Assembly: GCF_003945595.2 (NCBI RefSeq)
Contig: NW_024104420.1
Coordinates: forward strand, 2,106,201-2,170,200
DNA length: 64,000 nucleotides
Reading direction: 5' to 3'
DNA from: Pipra filicauda
Lineage: Eukaryota > Chordata > Aves > Passeriformes > Pipridae
Shown here piece by piece: positions 14,101-25,445 of this stretch (positions are counted from its first letter, which is position 1; each line of letters starts with the position of its first letter). The translations under genes were made by a program, and so were the position numbers. The notes beneath the pieces were generated by a model. The model saw only the letters and a program-made list of their open reading frames with translations. It ran no database searches and was not told the DNA's origin.

Positions 14101-17100
14101 TTTTATGTGTTCTTTGACACCTTTTCATTTTTGTTTATAAACAAAATGTCTGTGCTTTGGAGGTCTTAGGTCACCTAGGTGTTCTCCAGACAGCAAATAC
14201 AAGTGCAAGCAGAGTAACACAGACTCAAAGTTTCTAGTAAAAAACTTAGTCTTGTGTCTGGTGTCTCACAAAAAGGAGCTTCTTGCAGCCAGTTGGCTGC
14301 AATATAGAGGGCACTATCATTGTGGTCAGGATTTGCATCCTGCCTTGGGAAGTCAGAGGACTTGTTACAGACTCTCCAGATAAAATAGCAAAGGATTTTA
14401 TGGCAAAATAGAAGATTCTGTTTATTTTATCCAACTTAGAATTAATCTGTTTCTTGTAAATATACTTCTGCCATCAGTTATTTTGTGCAGTATTCTAATA
14501 TTTTATCCCAATGTACCATTTCTATTGGAAAGCTCATATTTTCCATAAAAAGCCTCATGGTGGTTTTATTACTAGAACATTTCCAATAAGAGACATTGAG
14601 ATGATCCAGATGAACAAATAGAACAGATCAGGCTTATTTTTTTTGTCTGTATAACCATAGGCTTTAGCATGAGTTATAAACTTTTTCCTTTTCCAGTAAA
14701 AGATCAACACACTTTTCCTTAAGTTTGATTGTAAGGAAGCCAAATAGGTGACCACAGTGACAAGGAGATTTTAAAATACTGTCATCTCTGTAACAGTTGT
14801 TCTCTGCAGGACCAATAAAGAAAAATACCAAAACCAAGTCAGATCTTGTAGCATCTTGGTTTGCTTACAAATCAAATTTCCATAGCCAGTGTGTCGCTGG
14901 CAAGGGAGAGACTTTTTAGTTTGGAAAGCCAAGTAAGTTATTTTTCAGGAAATGACAGAGAAGTTCCTATGGGATTTTATGAACCATGTGTTTAGAAAAG
15001 ATTGGTTTAAAGAGAGTTGAAAAAATCAGAAAACTACTTACTCTTACATGTCAGCTACTCTTTCATTCAACAGTGGCAGCTCTGTAGAAGCCTCCCTCGA
15101 GCTTCCCACGTTATAAGAATTACAAAACCACCTGACTGGGTTGCAGTATGAATTGTTTTACTACCTCTTCCTCTAAACCCTAAGAAATATGACATACACT
15201 TCTAAAAAGCCATCTTCAGAAAGAATATCCCTGACTCCTATGAATGCCTTTTGAACATAATTCCTACTAAGACTGTGCCATTTTATGACAGGGAGAACCC
15301 CATACTGCAAAAGAATGTAGGAGATGGAACATCTTTAATTATTTTGTATTATTGGTGGAAAAGACAAACTGCACGCTGAAAGATTCTTGAAGAGACTGTA
15401 ATCTGATTTAGGTAGATACTGGTACCAGTAACACTGGTAACTGTTAGGGAAGAGAAAACTCTTTCAGTAAATAAATGGCTGAGGGTTGCATAAATTTGTA
15501 AGGAGGCATTTGAATTAGGAGCCACATTTATAAAAACATGTAAGAACACGTGCTTGTGATTGTTCTTATGTACACTTTTTCTTTTTTTCTTTTAATCAAT
15601 GAAAGCCCAAGTTAACTTGTAGTAACATGAGATTTAACAGAAGTCGTCAGTGAAATGACATACTTGTCCTCTGAATGGGCTTATGTTACAGTAGAAAATC
15701 TATTTTTGTGTTTTATAAAAACAATGAGGCTGCTTTTCTGGGCCAGGATGGGTCAGGTAACTGCTTCGCACAGGCTGGAGCTGTTGGGAATACTCTCTGG
15801 AAATCCTGTAGTGAATATTTCGCTTTTCTGTCGTGGTCTTTTTCCTTCACAGACTCTGGAGAAAGCAATGTCATAATTCCATAATGTCAAGCTTTGATTT
15901 CCATAGTCAATAAAAATCTGTACTTTTGTCCTTTTACTGTAGCTTAGTACATTGTACTTGGGCTAAGTGAAACAGTCTGATTTCACGTAACAGACATGAC
16001 AGTGCTTGGGCTGGATGGAAGGAGCTGTTTATGGGTCTAACCTAACCTTTGAGCTGACTTCATCCAGCCTCCCAGCGCTCTCATTCCTCTCAGACATTCT
16101 CTTCTTTTCCTTTACTGCCTCTTACAGACACTTTCATGTCTTCTTAAGACCCCAGCAAAACCAAGCGGAGCAAACTGGTCTCTTCAGGGTAATACTGCTT
16201 CCTTCTTCACTGTGGCCCAACTCGTTTCCCAGTTCTGCAGCAGAAAGGAGGCCCTTTCGTTACAGTCAGGCCTTGCAGCAGCTCGTGTTAGGACTCCTTG
16301 TGTAGGAGGGGAAGAGCAAGAGAAGGCACAAGATATGACTTGAAGCAACCTGCTTAGGAAACAGATGGTCTTAAGTCTCAACTACTGGACATGGTGGGAA
16401 TAACCCAAAGTAAACACTGGGTGTTAGACAAAGGAGAACTAGAACTGGGGGCAATATGGTTGGAGAGCAGAAGGGAGATTTCCCTTGCCTCTGTGACCCA
16501 TGTCAGCCAGCCTCTGTGCCCTTGAACTGCCCTGTGCCTGCTGCAGAGCTGAGTTTTGCTACCCTGCTTTCCAAAAGATGAAGTCACTGAGTTTGTTTTC
16601 ATCTGGGGGATAGTGAGATTCAGTTTTATCAAGGCTGCTCTGAAGTTTGAGTTGGCTCTGAATACTGTCCTCGTCTCCACTTCTGTTGTGGAGGGCATTC
16701 AGGAGTATGGATCATTGCCATGAGGCACTTACACCCCTAAGATGCCGAATTGCTGCTGCGGCTACATGCAGCTCTGGTTACCACCATCACCCACGTGCTC
16801 TTACTGATTGTATGGAATATTATTTTCCCCTGGAACAGTAGTATGGAAATAGGCTTAAAGTCGTCATTTGATCTCTGCTGTTTTCTGTAGTCTTGTTCTA
16901 GTAGTAGTTGTAGCACAACTGAGACAGAAAATGTACAATTGTCTGAACAATAATGAGGCACTAAACACGTGGAAATCCTATTAGTGTTTCATGGACCGTA
17001 GCTGTCATTTCATTTGCTCTGGAATTCCTTCCGTACGGCCATGACAGAGGTTTAAGGTTGAGTTTTCTTGACACTTTGAATGCATTAGCCTGTTCCTCAA

Positions 17101-17171
17101 ACAAAAGTCAGTCAAGTATAGTGAAGCATCTGAAGGGATGTATTTATTTCTGTCAGTCATCAGTCAGTCAG

Positions 17172-17800
17172 TCATGGCTAGGCTTCGTGAATGAAGATTT
17201 GGGAAGGCTCTATCCACATTTGTTACAGGCACGCTGGTGGCTTATGAGGCCAATACGAGACAGACAAATCCGATTGCAAAAGGCACAGCAGAAAGACTCC
17301 TTAGATGGTATCTTCTGCAAGACACGGTTCTTTCTGCGTTGCCTTTTCTCCTCGAGAGTGATCCTGCGTGTGTTCTCAAAGGAGACAGCTGCGTTATAGA
17401 TGGTGTGTCTCCAGGCCTCCCGATTGGAGGCCAGAGTAGACCAGTTATGGTGATCAATATGGCCAAGGCTGAGATGTTGTTTCAGGGAGTCCTTGTATCT
17501 TTTCTTCGGGGCTCCTCTCTTGCGGCAGCCAGTGGCAAGTTCACCGTAAAGCAAGACCTTAGGGAGGTGGTGATCCTTCATCCTGGAGATGTGCCCTGCC
17601 CAACGCAGCTGTGTTCTCAGCAACATGGCCTCAATACCTGTGACTGCTGCTTGTTCTAGAACAGATGTATTGGTCACAAAATCTGACCAGTGGATGTTTA
17701 GGATTGTACGGAGGCAGCGTTGATGGAAGCGTTCTAGGAGACACAGGTGGTGGCGGTAGATGACCCATGATTCGGAACCATAAGGAGAGTAGACAGCAAT
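17172..17800 (-). mobile_element. RTE-like non-LTR retrotransposon 3' end, copy A
   Basis: The minus strand has one open frame ending at 17210 (TAG). It reads through a block typical of the C-terminal end of RTE-like reverse transcriptases: YGSESW, LLERFHQRCLRTIL, LRWAGHISRM and GAPKKRYKDSLKQHL. A terminal zinc-knuckle-like motif follows, C-x2-C-x12-H-x3-C (CAFC...SRIGLISHQRAC). The catalytic RT and endonuclease domains are absent, so this is a 5'-truncated insertion. Downstream of the stop are about 38 bases of 3' UTR and then a (TCAG)n/(CTGA)n tail at about 17154-17171, which fits the simple-repeat tails of RTE elements rather than the CR1 octamer end. Around 195 codons stay open, which suggests a fairly recent insertion. 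Exact clade assignment needs a repeat-library search; the frame upstream of about 17800 is probably host sequence. Confidence 0.8.
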
Positions 17801-18147
17801 TTCTGTAAGTAATATATTAAATAAAATTAGAGTCAGTAAGCTTGGTCTTGAGAGGTAAAAGCACAACACTAGAATTTTGTGGATTTTCTTTCCTGGTGAA
17901 TGTTAGACAAATGTATTTTGTTTTTGTAAATTTCCCTTTTTCTACTTCTGTTTTTTGTATCTCCTCATTCTAAACAAGGCTGCCCCAAATCTCTTTCTTG
18001 ACTATAAGTTTTCAGAAGTTTTGCAATTAATTTTTGCATATGTAAATATACACAATATTATAGTATTAACTTACCGTAATTATAAATTATGTAGTTAATG
18101 TAATTTCCATGAGTGAATATAAGTCATCTGTGTATTTCTTATGTAAT

Positions 18148-18507
18148 AGAGAGGAGCCCCGAAGAAAAGATACAAGGACTCCCTGAAACAACATCTCAGC
18201 CTTGGCCATATTGATCACCATAACTGGTCTACTCTGGCCTCCAATCGGGAGGCCTGGAGACACACCATCTATAACGCAGCTGTCTCCTTTGAGAACACTC
18301 GCAGGATCACTCTTGAGGAAAAAAGGCAACGCAGAAAGAGCCGTATATTGCAGAATACACCATCTAAGGAGTCCTTCTGCTGTGCCTTTTGCAATCGGAT
18401 ATGTCTATCTCGTATTGGCCTCATAAGCCACCAGCGTGCCTGTAGCAAATGTGGATAGAGCCTTCCCAAATCTTCGTTCACGAAGCCTAGCCATGATGAT
18501 GATGATG
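18148..18507 (+). mobile_element. RTE-like non-LTR retrotransposon 3' end, copy B (inverted relative to copy A)
   Basis: Positions 18148-18496 are the reverse complement of 17172-17520 over 349 bases. I count about 13 substitutions and no net indel, and roughly the first 155 bases are identical. The frame from 18150 to the TAG at 18456-18458 stays open for 102 codons and keeps the C-x2-C-x12-H-x3-C motif. Only five residues differ from copy A in the part I compared. The tail is (ATG)n at about 18493-18507, different from copy A's tail, which argues for separate retrotransposition rather than a simple inverted duplication. It is 5'-truncated more severely than copy A. Confidence 0.82.
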
Positions 18508-21500
18508 TAATAGAAAACCAAGCTAAGATATTACTAATCTCATTAGTTTTTGTCCCTACTCATGGACATGTTTGTCATTCTTGTCTGTGTTTTTTTTTGT
18601 TAAACTGATCGCTCTTAGGTTTTTTGAGACTAAGTTACTGAAGCTGCATATTTTTGCATCAGATTATCAGATAAAAGATGTCCTTTTGTATCCAGTGTAT
18701 GCATGTGACACAGGTAAGAACTGAAGGGGGGCAGTGTCAGTGTTACCACCATGGGCAGTTCTTGTACATCATACTGATTCCTGTTTTCTTCGTTTGTGCT
18801 TTCTGCCTTCAAAATTCACAATGATACAGTACCAATTGTTTGCCCATACATAATTCAGTTCAGTTACCGTGTAGTACTGCCCAGTTTCTGCAGCAAGAAA
18901 AGAAATGTGTGTATTCTTCTTGAAAATTAGAGGTTTGCTAAGGACCAGATAAGTTCAGGAAAATGGCAAAATAAGAAATGGAAAAAATAAGAAATAAAGA
19001 AAATGGTTTCCAGGATCTGAAAATAGTCCATATAATTGGAACATAGTGGAAAGGGAAAAAATTATATGTAAATCTGTTTTGTAGTTGGACCTGAAAGTTT
19101 TTATTGTTTTATTAACAAAAACCTTAGGAATTCTTTTTGAAGTTTCCTTCACAGATTTGATGGTTATGAATTGCAGTGGCAGATCTGCAGTTCTGCTAGG
19201 CGAAAGATCAGCATTATTCACTGATATCCAATCCAGAGATTTTTGCCCCATATATCATTTATATGGGTTAAAGTCTGTTGGAAGAATGCTTTTAATGGAT
19301 AATTATCTTCTGGCTATATGCAGACATCGTTGATAACTATTGTGGCAGCAACCAAGAACAGTGAGACGTTTCTAGTTGCAGAGTACTTGTAGAGTTTTCT
19401 AGGTGGTGTGTCTTCATATCTGTTGTCCTTTGTGTCCCAGTCAGGATGAACTCCAAATCTTTCAGTGCAGTGTAATTTGTGGTATTTCAATGACTATGGG
19501 AAAAGTATTTTGCTTGTCTTACTCAGAGATTACTTCTTGCATTTTTCATTGAACTATCTGTCACTTATAGTAAGTCATCTATCTTTTCAGAGTTATCTGT
19601 TCATAGAACATTAACATTTTTACAAGAAAAGTAATTTCCGAGCAGTGTCGCATTTTTCCCCCAATAGTTCTTCTGTCTTTATTTTGGCACTATCTACGTT
19701 CACCAGTTTCCTTACGTTGTTTTTCTGTCAGGACCTGTAGTTGCTCAGTTAAATTTGTGTGAGATTTGCCTATAGCTATTTTGAATCCATGAAGAGATCC
19801 TATCTCTCTCAAAACCTAATGTATCTTTCTGTCTTTTACACAAAACTATATTGTTATATGAAATAGTGTCAAGGGAGTGCTTATAACTGAGGCAGGAGCC
19901 CCTTAGACTCTCCAAATTGCTTGGCAAACCCTGCAGCAGAGATGCTAAACTTAGAGTGATCAGTGGCTCTTAGCTGACTGAGGTGTAACTGGGTGTTATG
20001 AGTTGCTCGTAGTTCCTGGAGATTTAATATCAAGGAAATTCAAAACTGTTGCACATCTTAGCTAGAGACTCATGGTCACTTCTAACTTAACTAGTTTTAT
20101 ATTTTCTTGTTATTATTCCCAAAAAGTCTTCCTTGAAATTCCTTCAATGCAGTGGCTTTCCTGTGCAATCCAAAGCATTTTGTTCCTTGCAGAACTATTT
20201 CTGTCCTACAGAGTGTAGAATATGAGATGTAAATAATGTTTTCCTCTCATATAATTAGGTTATTAAGTCTCAACAGAAAAAAAAGCCTACACTGATTTTC
20301 TCTTGCATATGGTTCTCTTTACAACTCTGAACTTACAACATATTCCTGAGGGTGCCTTGAAGTTTTTTCCTGTGTAGAGGAAAATTGTTTAATAGTCCCT
20401 GGCTGTTCTTCCAGGGTACTCCAAATAGATAGGAGGGACAAAAGAAGTCAAAGCACTCAAATAAGGTCATCTACTTGCAGTGATTAGGACACAGAAACAG
20501 TCCTATTCAAAGAGGTAGAATGTAGCACAGGTTATTACAGTGATCCAAACTAATTTTGGAAATGTAAACATTGGTGTGAAATGACTGCAGTCCTATCCAT
20601 ACTGCATTCAAACAAAGGTAGAAGCATTTCAGTCTGGATTAAATAAAATGCTGTCTGTTTTTAATGTGGTTTGGCTAGCCAGTGGAAACCATAGCATTTT
20701 AACCTGTTTGAAAGGCAGGTTCTAGTGGACAATAGAAGTTTTTGTACAGTGTAGTTTCTGTATATTTGCTCTGATCAGTGCTAGCCTGGGCATATTGTGA
20801 CAGAAAACCCTTTTTTCTGCATTCAGGCATAAACACTGTTTGCAAAATTATTTCAAAGAACTTTTTATTTGGCATAAGTTTGGGGTCTTGATGTGATCAT
20901 CTGTGCTGAGCATTGTTTCTCATTGTCCTGGAAATAATTATTTCCAGCATTTTTTTGAGTGAAACGGAAAACAAAGAACTCCTAAGTAGACCAGGCACCT
21001 TTTCTGTAATACTTCTCTGCTGATTTTGTCTTCATTTAATAGACTGTGTGTTCTTGAGAACCTCAAAATTTCTCATCACTTGCCCTCAGAACTGACATGG
21101 TGACCTGAGAATTCAAAAAATGTCACGTTAGTGGCTACTAATTAGTGGGTCCAGAGAGCTGCTTTTCCTGGCCTTTCAACCTTCCAGAGGCAGCAACAAA
21201 ACCTGTCACATGTATCATACAAAGAAAATAAGCATTTGCCATGTTTGCCTTTTGTTTTGTTTTTTCCCATGGTGTAGATAGTGGCACAAGCCCACTTGAG
21301 ACTATAGATGAATTTGTAGTTTAGGAGGAAATTAACCTAGTGTTTGCATTTATTTCTCCTTCTGCATGCATAACATAATGCACGTATTATCCACTTCTTG
21401 CTGAACAAGCATGAGTGTGTTAGCATGCTGTGTTGTAAGAAGAGGAAAAGATTTAAAGAAAAGAAGACTCTGCAGAAGATGACTTTTTTTTTCTGTTTTT

Positions 21501-21829
21501 TTTCTGTTCCTACCATTCTTTTTTTTTTTAATTACTTCAAAGTGTATTGAATATTTCTGAAAGGAAGTGCTTTAATGCTTAGTTTGTAGTGTACAATATA
21601 CAGTCCAGGCTTAAACTGTCTGTTTGTATGTTTGTTGAACAAACTTATTAATAGAAGATTGATCTGTACTTACATTAATCACTGTTGTACTTCTGCATCT
21701 CATGAGACACCTTGGGTTTTTTGGGACCACTTACTAGAATGACTGTGGTAAAATGTGCCATCACAGCCATGTTACAGAACTGTTTGTGCAAGTAACATTA
21801 ATCTCTTTTTTATTATTTGTAATTTTCAG

Positions 21830-21913
21830 GTCTTTAAAATAGAAGTGTTGATGAGTGGAAGGAAACATTTTGTGGAGAAGAGGTATAGTGAATTCCATGC
21901 TCTTCATAAAAAG
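21830..21913 (+). CDS. SNX24: SNX24 coding exon 2 (PX domain, first half)
   Basis: This exon encodes 28 residues (numbered 1-28 here), starting with [14 protein letters not shown] and ending with HALHKK. It has whole codons at both ends, an acceptor TTTTCAG|GTC and a donor AAG|GTATTT. It carries the PX signature R-Y-x-x-F (R18, Y19, F22 in KRYSEF). In PX domains this arginine contacts the 3-phosphate of phosphatidylinositol 3-phosphate, and the aromatic residue packs against the inositol ring. The match to SNX24 is near-complete from memory of the family; its paralogue SNX22 is the main alternative but is more divergent here. SNX24 is a small, soluble PX-only sorting nexin expected on PI3P-rich endosomal membranes. 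The preceding exon should supply the first PX beta strand and the start codon. Confidence 0.95.
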
Positions 21914-23454
21914 GTATTTATCATTTTCTTGATAAGATGTATCTTTATTTTGCCTCAGTTGTGACATTTTCCTCTCTCTTGTAATTGTTGTTATACATGG
22001 TTTATCTTAAATACATCTTGTGATTCATGTCTCTAGAAATTAATTCCTAACTAACTCAGTTTTTTGTGTTTTGTAGAAAGGGGTGATGACTTCTCACATG
22101 TAACTAATTCTCCTTTCTGGTTATTGTTTACATGCTACATTGCTAAAATGCTGCCTGTAGTATGCTTTTGTCTTCTTGTAAAGTCACAAAATAAGGCACA
22201 TTCCAATAGCAAATAAATGCAGTGGGTTTTTAAATCCAATTATTTGTTAGCTCTATAAATTGTGTTGCTAACCTGCCATATGTTGAGCTGAGGAAACAAG
22301 TTGTGTATACAAAGAAACTAGACACGATAAAGACTGAGTAAACGTCTCACTCTGTTGCACTTCATACAATTATTATAATATAAAATGTCTGATAAGCCTT
22401 CTACTGAATCATCTTAGTAAATATAGATGGGAACTCAGTACTTTTGAGGCTAGTTATCCACAAATTGTTCTTTAAATGTTTTGATCACTGTTAAAGGGAA
22501 AGTATGATTTCTTCTCTCCAAGCTGAACTGAATGCTGCTGAAAGGCAAGTTTTGCAGTTTTCCTGCCTTATGGAGGCCAACTATTGTGAAGGAGAATTCT
22601 TCAAGAGCATTGCAGCCTGTTAACAGCAGTGGGGCTGCAATAAAGAGCTTCAGTCCTTCATTCCTGGGATCTGGGTGAACTAAACATCTCTTGGTGCGTA
22701 GGTCTCAGTGGCAGTGCAGTGTAGTTACAGACAACTGCTCTGAGTGATTCTGTTAGTCTTCAGTACAGAAAAACTTCCTCTGCAAACAACAAAGACAGGC
22801 ACATGTATTTACACCTTCTGCCAGTGCAATGTCAGAGGATCTTATAAACACCAGCATGTTTGCTGGTGGTCCTGAATTAGCTCAGGAATCATCTCTTTCA
22901 GGGAAGAAACATTATCCTGGTGCCAGAGTGGATGATTTTGACAGCCTTGTAAGATGTATGAGATACAAGCAAACTTGGCTGAAGAAAAGGTAACTGTTGA
23001 CCCGTCTGTATGTTGGCCATCAAAAGTCCAAGGACAAGAAAACATTTTGCTTTACTGCAACTTAATTGGGACGTACTAGTGCTTCTTGCCCCAGTAGTGG
23101 TATCCTCTACCACTTTTTATACTCAATTCCATGTTTATTGTTTTAATTCAGATCTGTCTCAGGTATTTTCTCCCTCATGTTGACATTGAATATGAAAACA
23201 TGAGCAACAGTGTCAGAATCGATAGTATAGCTCACTCACTCACCACCAAACCTTGCAATATATGTGTGCTTTATTTTACAGATGAGAGTAATCCTGCAAT
23301 TGAAAGTAAATCAGATGAATAGAATTTATGCAACAAAATAGGTTAGGAAACATTATGACGGAAAAATCAGGATTTATGTGCTTATCCTTACCCAAGGATA
23401 CCGTCTCTTATTGTTAGAATAGTATAGTATTGTATAATGCAATGTAGTTTAGAA

Positions 23455-23885
23455 TTAGAATTAGAAATATAGAATACTGACAGTTAGAAAAGACCTACAG
23501 TGATTGTCTAGTCCAACTGCCTATGCAGTCCACGGCTGACCAGAAGTTAAAGCATGTTATTAAGGGCATTGTTCAAATGTCCCTTAAACTCTGACAGGCT
23601 TGAGGCATTGACCTCCCCTTGAGGAAGCCTGTTCCAGTGTTTGAACGTTCTCTTGGTAAACAAATTCTTCCTGATGTCCAGTCTGTGCCTTCCTGACACA
23701 GCTTTGAGCCATTCCGAATGTTCTGTCACTGGATCTCAAGGAGAAATGCCCAGCACTTTCCTCTCCACTTCCCCTCCTCGGGAAGCTGTAGAACAATGAG
23801 GTCACCCCTCAGCATCCTTTACTCCAAACTAAGCAAGCCCAGTGTCCTCAGCCACTTGGCATCCACCTGCCAAGCACATGCCAAA
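23455..23885 (-). mobile_element. CR1 LINE 3' fragment
   Basis: On the minus strand the sequence encodes the CR1 C-terminal segment (HRLDIRKNLFTKRTFKHWNR, LPQGEVNA), and it ends in degenerate ATAGAATACTGACAGTTAG-type sequence near 23460-23485. It is divergent and 5'-truncated, and abuts the TOPORS-like block at about 23885. Confidence 0.85.
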
Positions 23886-23889
23886 GATG

Positions 23890-25445
23890 GATCCTTTACA
23901 AGCAGAGGAGAAGAAATGCGAGCACCAAGGCTGGATCTGGAAGAGGAGGAAGAAAACCTGTGATTGAGGGCAACAGCCTTGCCACCTTTCCCAGGCTGCT
24001 CACCATCTGGGCAGCTGCTGCATGTGTAGTTGTCCCTTCCCAGGGGTAGGACTTCGCAGTTCCCCTTCTTGGGAATCCAGCCTTGAGAAGATCCGATCCT
24101 GGGGGGTGATGCAGAGAGCAGCACCAAATTTTGACTCCAGGCAGTAGGGGTTTTTTGGGCACCACCATAGCGAGAGTGCACTGGACAGTGCAGGCTGGTA
24201 GGAGAGTGGAGCCCAGGGACATGGGGCAGAGGGTGTGGTAAAGAGGAGGCCAGAGGTGATGAGCAGGGGGGCACGAGCTGGCCCTGGAGACCCCGTGTGG
24301 AAATCCTGTCCCAGAACCACCTGCAGAGATGCAGACCTGGAGCTGGGCAGTATTTGCCTTTAGGGGAACAACGGAACAGTACCTGGTGCGAACAGAAGGA
24401 CCCATCAGCATTAACAACCCATCCTTCCAGGAAGAAAGGGTGAAGATAGCAATGCCACCTGCACTGTTAGTAACACTGAGACTTTTCCTGTAGTTTCTGT
24501 GCATTTAATTTGTTTGGATAGTTGGATAGTTAGGGCTGGGAGCTTTGAGGGCTGGCACTTGCCCCAGCTGATGGCCCAGTGCTCATTTAGCCATGTCCCA
24601 AGGCATTCCAACATCACCAACATGGTGTTGGCCTCTTGTTTGCTGGAGAGGGCTTGGGGCTCTCTTTCCCTTCTCTTCTGGGTTTGCTGTGGCCCCTCAG
24701 GGGAGCATTTACTGCTCCATCTGGAAGTGGAGGGCCTGGGCACAGCCTCATCTGGCTCCTTCAGGGACTCTTCTTGCTCTGCAGTGATGGCAATGGGAGC
24801 CCAAGGGTGGCTGCCAGCACCCCACCAACAGCAGCAGGGAAGGGGGCCTTTCTGCTGCTGTGTTGCACAGTGAAACGTGCACACTCCTGATGAATGTCAC
24901 TGTGCAGTTTTAGAGGGACAGCCCCAGTATCCTGCCCAGCAGCTCTGCATCCATCCTGTGATTGGTTGGGATGGTATCCTCCACCATGACTGCCTCTAAT
25001 GCTGGTGCCAAACATCTCCATCTCCTCATGGATCCAGGGCTGCAGTGTCTGGAGGAACATTGCATGGTTCATCTGGCTCAGGGGCTGGATGACCCCCACA
25101 GGACACCTGGGCGCTCCCTCTGCAGCTCACCTTTGTGGTACTCCAGGATGATGGAGGTTCTGGGCAGTTGGATATCTTGGAGGTGCTCCTGCCTGGCAGA
25201 TGACTTCTGGTTGTGTTATAGCTGGTGTGATGACGTGCTCCACATAGTCATCATCCACCTGCACCAATTGCAGGAATGATAATATCCTCATGTTGCGGAG
25301 GGGGCGCTTGGGCTTGTTCTCAGCCCACTTCAGGATGGACAGGGAGCAGAAGTGGTGGAGGCATGGCATCACATAACTGGCCTCCTCCCAGTTGTCCAGT
25401 CAGATGGGACAGTCGTTGTCCAACTTCACTGTAATTTCTGGAGTT
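23890..25445 (-). pseudogene. TOPORS-like RING-finger gene fragment, inactivated
   Basis: Read on the minus strand from about 25440, the sequence gives TPEITVKLDNDCPI, then a TGA at 25402-25400 where a RING Cys is expected. It continues LDNWEEASYVMPCLHHFC and ILKWAENKPKRPLRN. The pattern matches the C3HC4 RING of TOPORS-like E3 ligases (CPIC...CLHxFCxxCIxxW...PxCPLC), but four zinc-ligand cysteines are lost: one to stop, one to Ser (FCSLSI) and two to Arg (PKRPLRN). A second in-frame stop follows at about 25127. The same frame then reopens into a helical block (MNHAMFLQTLQPWIHEEMEM), like the region downstream of the RING in this family, and is later frameshifted. A polar, Ser/Pro/Lys-rich remainder runs to about 24500. 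From there to 23890 I recognise nothing, only that the GC-richer composition continues. No introns are visible, so a retrocopy or a decayed member of an avian multi-copy family is likely. The family name is inference from motif order. Confidence 0.6.

Larger units (their letters stand above)
1..21829 (+). other. SNX24: SNX24 intron 1, 3' part (exon 1 lies upstream)
   Basis: No exon of the expected SNX24 start (about 20 residues before the PX core) can be found here, and there is no GC-rich, CpG-dense promoter-like stretch, so I read this as intron. It ends at a normal acceptor (pyrimidine-rich run, then AATTTTCAG at 21821-21829). Contents I can support are CR1 fragments at 3.3-3.8, 7.9-8.0 and 9.9-11.2 kb and two RTE-like fragments at 17.2-17.8 and 18.1-18.5 kb. 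There is an A15 run at 3089-3103. Other stretches (1-3.29, 3.84-7.87, 8.01-9.89, 11.17-17.17 and 18.51-21.83 kb) are AT-rich unique sequence in which I see no gene. Open frames there are short and lack splice or family support. Confidence 0.8.

Noticed and set aside
16006..16698. Slightly GC-richer stretch with overlapping 99- and 106-codon frames
   Set aside because: Frames on both strands have no family match and no splice-site support.
24411..24884. 157-codon minus-strand frame as an intact separate gene
   Set aside because: It overlaps the frameshifted TOPORS-like block and represents one of several shifted frames of that pseudogene.
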